Positions 32,001 to 42,980 of a stretch of DNA of 64,000 nucleotides are shown piece after piece. How positions within the stretch are numbered: position 1 is the stretch's first letter; the number at the start of each line of letters is the position of its first letter. The translations under genes and the position numbers were made by a program. A model generated the notes under the pieces. It was not told the DNA's origin and searched no databases. It saw only the letters and a list, made by a program, of their open reading frames with translations. Source of the stretch: Glandiceps talaboti (Eukaryota > Hemichordata > Enteropneusta > Spengelidae); contig NC_135562.1 of the NCBI RefSeq assembly GCF_964340395.1, positions 11,734,543-11,798,542 of the forward strand, in the 5' to 3' direction.

Positions 32001-32438
32001 ATTGTTGAGAGTTATGTGGACTTCAGCTCAGCCAATGATATCCAAACACAGGTATTTATTAATGTAGTGCCTTCACACACATCCACATGGCAGTAGAAGT
32101 GGGCATTAACCCAATGCCTTCAAAACTTTCAACATTGATGGCAGCGGTGAGATTCAAGCCTTTTGCATTGATTCTGGGATTCGTGTCCATTTACTTTTCT
32201 GAGAGCATTTCAACCCATGTTTTGAACTACTTAAACAGGGGGAGGGTAATGTTTTAGAGAAAGAAAGTTGAGGGAGGGCGACTTTTTAGCAATTGGAGGA
32301 GGGACACATTTTACTCAACAGCCATAGACTGATCCCCCCTTATAATTTCTGAATGTTCCCTAAGCAAAGACCCTTCACAAAAGTAGACTGTGTTCTTAGG
32401 ACTGTTAACATATAGAATTGTTAACTTTCTTTGTAGAA
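29075..32438. other. region between the two dioxygenase paralogues
   Basis: It begins with the 3' UTR of paralogue 1 (AATAAA at 29368-29373) and then a degenerate family G element (29246-29300). The remainder shows no supported gene. It includes a G-run at 31616-31628 and a TTAGGG-like patch near 31763-31797 (GGGTTAGGG-type, only a few units, not a telomere array). A consensus acceptor TTTGTAG ends at 32436, two bases before the paralogue 2 ATG, so an upstream 5' UTR exon is likely somewhere here. Confidence 0.55.
29368..29373 (+). terminator. poly(A) signal AATAAA, dioxygenase paralogue 1
   Basis: The first AATAAA downstream of the stop codon, 294 bp after it. Use is inferred. Confidence 0.5.
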
Positions 32439-35400
32439 ATGGATATCCCAGTTATAGATTTTGAAGCATACGGACTACATCGTAGTAAACCAGATGAAGA
32501 CAAGTTGCAACAGCTAGTTTCTGATGTTGACAGGGCGTTTTCCACCAATGGCATTGCTTACATTGTTAATCACGGCATATCAAAAGAACAGGTAATTTCA
32601 TTTTCCTCTGTGCCTGGTGTTTGTATTTTAACATTTTCCCTGAAGGTCTCCTCATCTTCAACTAGAGGTTCACAAACGCACACAATGTGACCAGCCTTCC
32701 GTCACTTGTATTATCAGAAGAAAGCCCAAAGGTCTAGCTGATAGACTACTAAAGGTTGCAAGCTTGCACTGAAGATGCAGTCGAGAGCGTTTACACCCAC
32801 AAAAACATCATGTCTCATTGGTGACAAATTAGGCATCTTCTTTTCTCCTGTAATTACATTGTAAGTAAAGAACTGGTTGGGAGCCACATGTGTCTTATTG
32901 ATACACTGTTGGTAATTAGGTGTTATTCCCCAATATTTTTCTTTGTTCATCAGCCAAGGAAAATTTGAGTGACCTAGGGGGTCTTTTCCACTACTTGTCT
33001 AGTGACTCGTTGTGACAACCCTTAGGTCATGAGTATTTTCCAGGTAAATGTAGAAAAATGTTGGAGAATAACATAATTATATCACCGCCAGTAATATCAA
33101 AGAAAAATTGGGGAAAACAATGACAATTTTGAATGTTTTGACCATGTTTCGAACACAGCAGAACCAGTGATGTAGACATGTGTTGTTGTGATGTCATAGT
33201 AATGCATAACCACTGTATATATTCCATGTCTTTTGTTAAACTTGGCTCCTGCATGGTAAGTTTAAATAGGATAGTTCTTATTCATGTCAACTGAATGTAT
33301 CTTTCATATCACAGTTGTGTGAGATGCAGTTACTCAGATACATTTTACATTTAAAATTACACCTGATAAATATCTTTCTTCTTCTTTTTGCTTTTGTGTA
33401 GATCACAAGCATTCTCAACATCTCTAAGGAGTTCTTTTCTCTTCCACTGGAAAGTAAAGAGAAGTATGCAATGAAAGGAGATGAATTCTATGGCTATCAA
33501 GGATACGAGACAGAAAGGTAAATAAATTATAAAATTCCATTATTTTATGTATTGTGATTTTACCAAGTGCATTGACTAGCAAACCCAAGTTGATAGACAA
33601 TTAAGCATATATTTGATTTGCACAGTTCATTGCTAAAAGCTAAAAAAATGTAAAATATTTGTTAATGTTGTACAATAAAAAATATTTTACACATTTATTA
33701 AGTGTTTGCAATTTATAGAGTAACAAACACAGACTTGGTATTATGTTGTTTCATATTGGTTATTCAAGTAGGAAGCAATGATGAAATTGTTTTATAAATT
33801 AAAAATCCAAAATAAATACCAAATCCTCATCCATATGGCCACGTCAATGAAATTGTAAACTGAAGCTTGTTGTCCTTGCTTGTGGTCAGCTGTGACAAAT
33901 GATGGTGTAGTGTTTTGAAATATTAATATTTTCGTTGATATGAAATAAAAATGTTTTGACCTTTTCAGTTTGAATCCAACTGGGAGAGAAATGCCTGACA
34001 ACAAGGAATGTTACAACTATCATCCAGTGATGGAAAAAGAGGTATTACAGGAGAAATAAAGTTGCCTTGGTGTTTCACCCATGGGTACATAATGTTTTTG
34101 GCACAAAGAGTAAAGACACATTTAAACTCTAGACTAACAATAACAGAGACACAGCACACACAGCAGCATATTTACCCATTGGTAATAAAAGCGTTGCTAT
34201 TCTTTAACAGTGCAGTAGAAACAGGCTTCTGCTAAAAAAAATGCACTTAGACTTGATGATTTGAAAGCTTTTTAAAACAAAAAAAAAACAGAGACACAGT
34301 GCACACAGCTAGCAGGATATTTACCTAGTAATGATAAAAGCATTGCTATTCTTTTACAGTGCAGTAGAAACAGGCTTCTGCTGGAAAAAATGCGGCACAT
34401 AGACTTGATGATTTAAGGCTTCAATTGTTTACTTTTCAACTTATAATCAAACTGTTCATACTTTTTCTCCATAGAGGTATTTGTTTGTACACAACTAAGT
34501 GCAAGTTGGGAGAAAGAACATGTCTGCTTCTACATCACCACTGTTTGCAGCAACTCCATAATTGTTTCTTTAGTTTGTGTTTGTATAAAAAATATTGTGT
34601 CTCATGAGTGAAACACCAAGGCATCTTCATTTCTCCTGTAAGATAATAATATATTGTCATGTATAATTCTACCCACTCCTATTTGTTGGGGGGGGGGGGG
34701 GAGGGGTGCAAAAGCACAGGGCAATTTTCCAAATCTCAGTTCTTAAAATATCTCCAAACTTTGCTGTCTTGAAAGCATGTTCTTGGTTCTTTTGAAATAA
34801 TAAAAGAAATTTGGGGTTTCACCATCTTGTTTTCAAGGAAATCATGACTGAGACATCACAGTAGTTGGCAGCCATATTGGATTCTAAAATCATGAACTGT
34901 CTATTTTCTCACAGAGTCATCACAGTAGTTGGCGGCCATATTGGATTCTAAAATGACTAAATTTTCAATGATATCATTTTGATCTCTATTTCAAAAAATT
35001 TGTACAGTGATCCCACATTTTTAAAAATTGATTTTAACTGAGAATAGATTGAAGTTTCCTTGAATAAACTAACAACACAGTTTGAAGAGTTTGTTTGAAT
35101 GCAATTTACGTTAATGAATCAACTGTCTAGTTGTATCTTTACAGATGATCTTTACCAAAGAGATCCCAGAATCAGCGACAGCCATTTTATCGTACAGTAT
35201 GCTCCTGAAAAAAATTTACTTGAGGTTACTTGAAATCACCACTCTAGCTCTGGATATCAATGTATGTACTAGATAATCATACTTGTAATTGTAATGAGGC
35301 TATGATAGAACCCCTTTATGCCAGCATGGTGCATTCTGGGTACTCTTGAGGCTATCTGTTTGTTTTGATGATGAAGATCACACATCAAGTCAAATGGATC

Positions 35401-36036
35401 TAATCTATGGGCTTAGTGATCACCTGACAGTTTGCAATCACTCACTCACTCACTCAGGTCACTATTTCACACAAAAGAACACAATAGGCAATTGCAAACT
35501 GCAAACAGGAAATTGAGAATACAGTGCCCTCGTTAAAATTGAAGTATCATCACCTCATAGTACTGATTCTTAAGAGCTTAAAAAATGTATGCAAATATGC
35601 CTAGCAACAAGTTCACGCCCATAGCAACAGCCAAATACAGTTGTGCTACAATACCATTGGCACTATTTTTTGTATTTATTTTAAGGGTGACAATCTCATG
35701 AAAGTCAGTGAAAGACTTACAAGGGAAACTTTTGAAATGAACCAGTCAGCTTTGCGCTTTGCATATTACCCAGCTCGAAATCCAAAGGTTGATTCCAAGA
35801 AAGAACAACTTCGATTTGGTGAACATACCGACTATGGATGTTACAGTTTTATTACTTCAAATGATGTCAGTGGACTAGAGGTAAATATGATTGTATAATA
35901 CTTTGCAGGACACCTATATGATCGATGTTAAATCTGATGCTTATATAATCCATGTGACAAACACTGTCTGATATTAGTCTTTAGATACATACATACATAC
36001 ATACACATACATACATACATACATACATACATACAT

Positions 36037-36087
<51 letters not shown>

Positions 36088-37622
36088 TACACATACATGA
36101 ACATACTAATTGATATATGCAAAATTCTTACTAGTTTCAAGCTACTTCAGGTGAATGGATACCTGTAGCACCAAACTCTGATGCTTTGATAGTCTTAGCT
36201 GCTAACTGTATTCAGCGCATGACTTCAGACAGATACAGGGCTGTGGTAAGTGCTCATCCAATCAAATTGAATTCAGTCTACGATATTATATAGATAAATG
36301 CGTGCATGACTGTGATAAGTATTTACTGTATTCAGCATGTGACCTTATAACAGGGCTGTGTCAAGTTCATAACTCAACCAATATTCATGTCAGTTACAGG
36401 GCTGTGGTGTGAACTGGACCACTCAAAAAATTGTATTCAGTGTAGAACATCAGATACAGGGCTGTGGTAAATTGCAGTTAGTGTATTATGGTTAGTTATA
36501 CAGCTGTGGAATTTAAAACGGCACAGGGCAGCCATCAAGTAGTTTTCAAGAAACATCATGACCAAACTAGCCTAGAAGACATGAGTCATGACTCATGACA
36601 ATTTTTGACTGTCATTGCCTCTCCCCAATTTATTAAATCCTGTCATGCAGGGATATTTGGCTCTCACTTTTCCACTACCATATCTGGCATTTTGCTATAA
36701 TGGTCCTAAATTCAAACCTAAACTTAGGACTTCCCAGTGACATTGAATATGGTAATCATGTTTTACATTTTACTGCTCCTAAATTGGTTCTATGGTAACA
36801 ATACTGAAGTCATCTCACAGCGAGAAGAATTAAAAACCCAATAAAAATTTGCACGTGTGTCAGGCGTGGTAGGGAGGAAAACGAGAGTAAAACCCCCACA
36901 TGATTGGATACCAGGCTACCATTATCTATGCTAGCACTGTGGTAAACACGTCAGCTCAGTGTTTAGTGTATGTCAGTAGATTCGATTCATAGCCACTTCT
37001 ATTGTCTAGATGTAATCCATGACATTGAATCTCAAAATCTCTCTTCATCCCATCTAGCTCTTCGAGAAATCATGAACCAAATGCAGTTCATGCAAATGAA
37101 TAAATTTACCTCTAACTGTTAGAATGATGTAAACAATGTATAAGTAGCGTCCTTATCTGACAAATGTAGGATGATCGCACAGTATCATTTTTATGGAAAT
37201 TTGCTTGTAATATCACTTATAATAACAGAATCCCAAGGTGTGTGTGTGCCAGTGTGGGTACTCAGGAGTATTTGCACTCGTTCTTGCAGTGTTTTCTGCT
37301 TTACTTTCACTCGCCATGCCCGTGACGTACAGAGAACACTGCAAGCACTCAAGCAAATACCCAAAGTACACCACACTTGCACTCACGTGTCATGGGGTTC
37401 AATAATATTCATTAAACTTTCAAATGTTTGATTTTTCAGCCACATCGTGGAGTGTTCGTAGATGGCAAAGATAGTTACAAAGACCGTTATTCAATTATAT
37501 ACTTTGGACAACCTGATGATGATGCTGTTATTAAATGTCTGGATGGAAGTAACAAGTATGAACCCTTAACCTTCCTGGGATACTTGAAGACACTGTTCAA
37601 AGAAAAATTCAAGAAATATTAG
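32439..37622 (+). CDS. isopenicillin-N-synthase-like 2-oxoglutarate/Fe(II) dioxygenase, paralogue 2 (complete, 7 exons, 315 aa)
   Basis: Exons are 32439-32591, 33402-33517, 33969-34041, 35145-35261, 35686-35880, 36135-36245 and 37440-37622. Six of the seven intron-defined exons have the same or nearly the same length as in paralogue 1, and phases are the same throughout, so the pair arose by tandem duplication of the whole gene. The start MDIPVIDFEAYGLHRSKPDE is nearly identical to the upstream copy. Iron ligands are His200 and Asp202 (GEHTDYG) and His257 (PHRGVF). The co-substrate pair is Arg271-x-Ser273 (DRYSIIYF). All catalytic residues are kept, so both copies should be active. The proteins differ most in exon 4 and at the start of exon 5, which could change substrate choice (inference). 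The start at 32439 is chosen by homology and by the acceptor directly before it. AATAAA at 37910 may end the transcript. Confidence 0.92.
33738..33843 (-). mobile_element. partial family I element
   Basis: ATGTTGTTTCATATTGG, AAGTAGGAAGC, ATTGTTTTATAAATTA and CCTCATCCATATGGCCAC follow in the same order as the reverse complement of the left half of 16102-16397. It lies in intron 2 of dioxygenase paralogue 2. Confidence 0.65.
34046..34640. mobile_element. MITE-like element of about 595 bp starting at intron position +5, family J
   Basis: The ends are inverted repeats of about 38 bp: TACAGGAGAAATAAAGTTGC with CCTTGGTGTTTCACCCATG at the left, and CTCATGAGTGAAACACCAAG with GCATCTTCATTTCTCCTGTA at the right. 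The centre contains a tandem duplication of about 130 bp (two copies of CAGTGCAGTAGAAACAGGCT near 34210 and 34360). The left end begins four bases after the exon 3 border of dioxygenase paralogue 2, so the element supplies part of the splice donor. A related single end occurs at about 32808-32858. Confidence 0.8.
34855..34965. repeat. direct repeat of about 43 bp, two copies
   Basis: CATCACAGTAGTTGGC, then AGCCATATTGG or GGCCATATTGG and ATTCTAAAAT occur twice in succession in intron 3 of dioxygenase paralogue 2. Confidence 0.8.
35988..36086. repeat. (TACA)n/(CA)n microsatellite
   Basis: TACA tetranucleotides followed by CA dinucleotides, ending about 48 bp before the exon 6 acceptor of dioxygenase paralogue 2. 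Confidence 0.95.
36205..36476 (+). repeat. degenerate repeats of an exon 3' end plus its splice donor (paralogue 2)
   Basis: The end of exon 6 (TGTATTCAGCGCATGAC to CAGGGCTGTGGTAAGTG) is followed in the intron by three weaker copies near 36328-36365, 36388-36412 and 36428-36475. Each carries CAGGGCTGTG followed by GT-containing bases. It parallels the array in paralogue 1. Confidence 0.75.
37013..37168. mobile_element. interspersed repeat family E, copy 1
   Basis: As its reverse complement it matches 38545-38885 and 48050-48165 in shared blocks such as CTACTTATACATTGT, TACATCATTCTAACAG and TTTGGTTCATGATT. It lies in the last intron of dioxygenase paralogue 2. Confidence 0.6.
37172..37425. 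mobile_element. foldback repeat family F, copy 1 (about 250 bp)
   Basis: The left arm (AGTGTGGGTACTCAGGAGTA ... CTTGCAGTGTT) and right arm (AACACTGCAAGCACTC ... AAGTACACCACACT) are imperfect inverted repeats. The whole element matches 49845-50095. It ends about 15 bp before the last acceptor of dioxygenase paralogue 2. Confidence 0.7.
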
Positions 37623-37909
37623 AAAGTTGGCAATGATTGGTTTTAATATTACAGACACACTTACAAGCAAAATAGAGAATCTATTTTTTAATTCAAATTT
37701 TTAAAAATAACAAAACATAATAACAACACATATAAGAGTATGATGGAGTATATGACATGATATTCATATATATATATATATAAAATATCAAGGAAATCAA
37801 CTTTTCTATTGTTGCGAGAAGACAATTATAATATTAATGAAGGCATATATTGACAGTAACATTATACTAGAATAGCTAAATTGATGTTTTATGAAAATGA
37901 TTTCACTTG

Positions 37910-37915
37910 AATAAA
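37910..37915 (+). terminator. poly(A) signal AATAAA, dioxygenase paralogue 2
   Basis: Located 288 bp after the stop codon, almost the same distance as in paralogue 1. Use is inferred. Confidence 0.5.
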
Positions 37916-37924
37916 AAGTTTATA

Positions 37925-37926
<2 letters not shown>

Positions 37927-38013
<87 letters not shown>

Positions 38014-38025
38014 TACACAAATATA

Positions 38026-38056
<31 letters not shown>

Positions 38057-38207
38057 CATGCATACATACATTACATACATGCATACATACATACCATACA
38101 TACATGCATACACGCATACATACATACATACATACATACAAACAAACATACATACATACATACATACATACATACATACATACATACATACACACAAACA
38201 TACATAA

Positions 38208-38240
<33 letters not shown>
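37927..38240. repeat. compound (TA)n/(CA)n/(ATAC)n microsatellite
   Basis: A pure TA run to about 37995, CA to about 38012, then ATAC units with point variants to about 38231. Confidence 0.95.
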
Positions 38241-38242
<2 letters not shown>

Positions 38243-38544
38243 TATATATATATACATGTTATATTCCTATGTGGATCCAACCATAATACTTTCAATAGTC
38301 ATATGACAAATACCATACAATGAGAAGCATCTCATTAATCTAGGAAGGAGTTAGAGATCCTTGCTCCTGAGTTTTAAATAGTTTTGTTTGTGAGTGAATT
38401 GTTAGTGGATTTTAAGTTCATGTTGAATAAATGAATAGAGTCTCCTTCCAGTTGTGTGAGAGTCTTTGCTGTATACTTTGAGATTTTACACCCCTCCCTG
38501 TGTAACTGACATTTGGTAACGCCTGACATGTTTCAGTGGTAATG

Positions 38545-38885
38545 CTTGATCCAGAATAGAACATTCAACTACAGTAGATGCTATCCATGGCATTGAATAT
38601 AAAGATCTCACTTCACATCTAGCTCAATGAGGTCATGAGATGAAATTTCAAATTCAACCACAGCCAATCACGCAGTCATTAACATCATTTCTCCATTAAT
38701 CAATCACAGAATTCTAACCTATAACAAGTTTGTAATGTTAAAACAAAATATTATATATTTGTCTGCCCAGGATACTACTTATACATTGTGTACATCATTC
38801 TAACAGGTCAGGATTTACTCATTAGCATGAACAACTTTTGGTTCATGATTAATTTCTCATCAAGCTAGACGGTGGTAAGAATTGA
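38545..38885. mobile_element. interspersed repeat family E, copy 2
   Basis: CTACTTATACATTGTGTACA, TCATTCTAACAG and TTTTGGTTCATGATTAATTT match the reverse complement of 37040-37168. The upstream part (ATGGCATTGAATATAAAGAT, CATCTAGCTCAATGAGGTCA) matches the opposite end of copy 1, so the element may be bipartite or inverted. Confidence 0.55.
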
Positions 38886-39234
38886 TACCATATTAGCATC
38901 TAGACTTGAGGATGTGGAAACTATGTAAAGATACCCCCTAACTTACTGGTAAATTTTCTATATTCGTAAAATTTGTTAAAAGTCATAGTAACATAACCTG
39001 CCAATGCATATCACCTGGAATGTGATATCATCCAAATATCAAAATTCAGTGTACAATTCTATTAGTCTAAGTGCTTGTCTTAATTCATACTGTCTCTGGT
39101 AAATGACTATTTTAATGCATGAAAGTATGTGCTATTTTGCTACTACAAAATCTAGTGATTTTAGTATTCAGATAGTTCTCACAGACTAACTTTTCCTAAT
39201 TACAAAAAGGTATTGGACTAAACAAGCTCCGACA

Positions 39235-39600
39235 GCAATGATACAGAGTAGCTAACAGCCAGACTGGTACACTGTGTACATGTACAAGAACTTGAGACAT
39301 TTTAGTCACTACTTATTTCTATTAATTACCAGACTGGTACATTGAGGTCATGTACAAGAAGGTATTTTAGTCACTACTTATTTTTACTAATTATCAGACT
39401 GGTACATAGTGTTCATGTACAAGAAGACATTTTAGTCACTACTTATTTTTTACTAATTACCAGACTGGTACATTGTGTTCATGTACAAGAAGGCATTTCA
39501 GTAACTACTTATATTTACTAATTACCAGACTGGTACAATGTGTTCATGTACCACAAGACATTTTTAAATGAGTAATTACCAGTCACTACTTATTTTTGTC
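39235..39600. repeat. minisatellite, unit about 70 bp, five copies
   Basis: Each unit has CCAGACTGGTACA, a variable TTGTGTTCATGTACAAGAAG stretch and a TTTAGTCACTACTTATTTTT stretch, then TACTAATTA. The last copies are the most diverged. Confidence 0.9.
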
Positions 39601-40399
39601 TTCCATATATATATATATCTGGTGAAAATTTCAGGTATAAAGTCTGAACGTCAATATGGTTTTTAAAGTGAGATTGGGAAGATTTGATGAAGGATAGCAA
39701 TAGACGAACTCCTTGAGAATTCTCCTTGTAGTCAGTTTGACCCCCTGTACCACAATCTAAGGGAAAAATACTTACCAAAGTGGTCATAGACAACCTACTA
39801 TAGAAAAATGTTATGCTCTCATGTCATGTAATAATAATTCTATAATAATCAACTTGGCAATTTTTGTGTCAAACCTTTCAAGTTATGAAAAGGATGTATT
39901 TAATTTTATTATACTACTAGTCATGTTTCAGTCAAAATAAATTACAATACAATATACACAGTTATTTCTTATATTTTATTGTTAAAAAGTTACATACAAA
40001 ATACTATAAGACATTACAATTTTAATATATTAGTATTTTCGCAGATATAAAGTGAGTTTTATGGACACAGTTAAACAGGATAGCAGTTCACATGAATGGC
40101 AAATATGCAAATTCTAATATCACACAAGAGGTCACAGGTCATAAAAATGGCCTATTGAGTCTATTGTTTTGTACTTGTATTAGACTTCTGTCCTTTTACA
40201 TCTAGTGAAAAGACACTTAATGGTTAAGTTAAAGGCACTATATACAAAAACACAATTTGTATTTGGCTAGTATTTTGTTAAGTTATAAATACGACTAAAA
40301 ATATTTTGTTTCAGGCAAGTGTCCATCATAGGACAATATATGGCAAAACAGGAATACATTAAATGAACACTGAATATGAAAAGACGGTATAGACCGCTA

Positions 40400-40580
40400 T
40401 GAAAATATAAAACTGTTCTACATGATGTACGAGTTTGAAATGCCCAAAGTATGATAACTCAATATAAAACTGTTCTACATGCTGTACGAGTTTGAAATGC
40501 CCAAAGTATGATAACTCAATATAAAACTGTTCTACATGATGTATGAGTTTCAAATACCAAAAGTAGGATAACTCAATGTA
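40400..40580. repeat. minisatellite, unit about 57 bp, three copies
   Basis: Unit: TATAAAACTGTTCTACATGA, then TGTACGAGTTTGAAATGCCC, then AAAGTATGATAACTCAA. The copies are over 90% alike by eye. Confidence 0.95.
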
Positions 40581-40679
40581 AATATAGACACACATGGTGC
40601 TTACAGTGACAATATTATCACCAGAACTTTTCTTTTAAAAATTTCACTTATAATCAAGAAACCTGAAACAAAACGTCGT

Positions 40680-41185
40680 CTGGCTTGACACAAAGCTTAC
40701 TAACATTGCTACATTTTATTGTCTGGCTCAACAAACTTCTCTGTTGGTAGGAGTTTTGTTGAGTCAGATTATAAAATGTAGTTTTAGTAAACAAACTTCT
40801 CTGCTGGTAAGATTTATTTTTAAGTCAGGTGATAAAATGTAGTGTTAGTAAGATTTTTGTCAAGCCAGACGATAAAATGTACTGCAGTAGTGTTAGTAAG
40901 ATTTTGTCTAGCCAGACAATAAAATGTAGTGTTAGCAAAAATATTTGAGCCAGACGATAAAATGTAGTGTAAGATTTTTGTCTAGCTAGACGATAAAATG
41001 TAGTGTGGGTAAGATTTTTTTGAGCCAGACGATAAAATGTAGTGTAAGATTTTTGTCTAGCTAGACGATAAAATGTAGTGTTAGTAAGATTTTTTGGAGC
41101 CAGATGATAAAATGTAGTGTTAGTAAGATTTTTGTCAGACCAGATGATAAAATGTAGTGTTAGTAACTTAGATTTTTGTCAGGCC
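40680..41185. repeat. minisatellite, unit about 35-46 bp, roughly 11 copies
   Basis: The core AGCCAGACGATAAAATGTAG is followed by TGTTAGTAAGATTTTTGTC with variable length. Copies differ by small deletions. Confidence 0.9.
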
Positions 41186-42152
41186 AGGCAATGTTTGTTT
41201 CAGGTTTGTGATTTTAATTGTAAACCTTGGCTACATTGTAACAAAATAATGTCATGTGGTGGGACAATAAAGTTAGACATATTTACTTATAAGGTTGGTC
41301 TTTCCTCCTGATTTGCTGACTTTAAAAATAAATTTGTCAATTCCCAACTTTAACTTATAACTGGCAAGAGATGATCACACAATTTCACACAAGCTCAATA
41401 CGCGAACTTCATTTGTTATGGGGTGGGGGGTCTGGCGTTAATGCAATGGCTGAACTTCATTTCCACACTTCTAACCAAATTTCGATGCAAAACTTTCAGT
41501 CCTTCATAAGCATTGCATTTATTTACTACTGAGATGATAAGTTGATAAAAATTACTTCTAATGTGAGATATGGTGCTGGATTTCTGGTAGTATTTTAATG
41601 TGTTTACAATCATGTTTTAATCATATATATAAACATTTGATGTCACACTTGTGAACGCTCGTTTAGGGTGAGGGGGGGGGGTTGACTTAAGCGAACGATG
41701 TTTGTTTTTTGAGCTTGTGCGACATTATACGATCGTCCCTAACAGCTTTTAAGTGTCAATAACCATGGTGCATGCAATACAAAACATATATATATCATGG
41801 AACACTCCTACTGAAATGTAAATACACTGTACATTTATATACATAGAGTTTGAAAGAGAAATAAACAAAGCGGTAACACACATCACACTTTGCTAGTCAT
41901 GTGCTTCTTAAAATGGTCCAAACAGGAAATCTAAAAAATATATATATACTAATGAAGTGTTACTGGAAACTACAAAAATGTCCCTGAATTAGAAAAATTG
42001 AAAAATACCAATTGTTTTCCTCTCTACAAGACATACCTGGCACCCTATACATCTGTCTTTCACTTGAACAATTTCTCAACATTTACATGTTGACAATATT
42101 ACAGGTAAAGTTCTCAAAAGTCTTGTTTATATTTTACACTTGCTGAGTCATG

Positions 42153-42407
42153 GCAATAGGAAACTTGCAATCCAGACTGAGCATGCTCAGACACAAAGGA
42201 CTATGGGATTATATGTGGTTATCGTAATACCTAATAAGGAGCTACTAATAAAATAAACCTCCTACCATTGTCAGGGTGACTATGAATTGATCATTTGTGG
42301 TTACACACAATGTAACATTATTGTTTACAATACTAATTGATTAGTATTTATTATCACATTTCCCATGATGCAACATTCAACATGGCGGGTTTGCAAGTTC
42401 CCTATTA
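42153..42407. mobile_element. MITE of about 254 bp, family C, copy 2
   Basis: It matches 11263-11516 throughout. The left end is CAATAGGAAACTTGCAA and the right end TTGCAAGTTCCCTATTA. It carries a minus-strand AATAAA (TTTATT near 42336) that could serve the convergent receptor gene. Confidence 0.85.
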
Positions 42408-42534
42408 CAAGGACTGTATGAGGAGCAGTTTTAATTCTGACTGTGATACATTATTCTATACCTATGCAAGTATTCCTGATACAATTCTACTGAATCTTCA
42501 TTATATAATGGTCATAAAATTTCATCTACCTATT

Positions 42535-42815
42535 ACACCAATGAGAATCTATTTTGGACAACTTCATCTGGTCATAAACCAATGAGAATCTATCTTGGAC
42601 AACTTCATCTGGTCATAGACTAATGAGAATCTATCTTGGACAATGTCATCTTTTGTTTGCCCAATGAGAATCAAACAATGCTGGACAACTTTATCTACCT
42701 TTAGACAGTGACAATCTATCACAGACAACTTTACCTACCTTTTAGTTAATGAATGAGAATCTATGTTAGACAACTTTATCTTCCTTTAAACCAATGACAA
42801 TCTATGTTTGATATT
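42535..42815. repeat. minisatellite, unit about 41 bp, about six copies
   Basis: Core: CAATGAGAATCTATCTTGGA followed by CAACTTCATCTGGTCATAAAC, with later copies carrying CAACTTTATCTACCTTT. It lies in the 3' flank of the receptor gene. Confidence 0.85.
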
Positions 42816-42980
42816 ACTACAGTGAGTGGTCATCAGTATCTTTGAATTATGTACATACCACATTACTTGATACAGGGCTTGCAAACATGTATCTGGTTAC
42901 TTGATACATGGTTTTCAGATATTTACATTTTTGTATTTAGGTACATAAGACGGCTTGAAATTTTTTTTTTTATAAATGTA

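Larger units (their letters stand above)
37623..42980. other. intergenic region between dioxygenase paralogue 2 and the convergent receptor gene
   Basis: This stretch is dominated by repeats: a compound microsatellite, four separate minisatellites (39.2, 40.4, 40.7 and 42.5 kb), one family E copy and one family C MITE. No supported exon was found. The two flanking genes point towards each other, so both 3' UTRs lie here. Confidence 0.65.

Noticed and set aside
39235-41185. Regular repeats considered as a CRISPR array
   Set aside because: The units are contiguous tandem repeats without unique spacers, in a eukaryotic genome. They are minisatellites.
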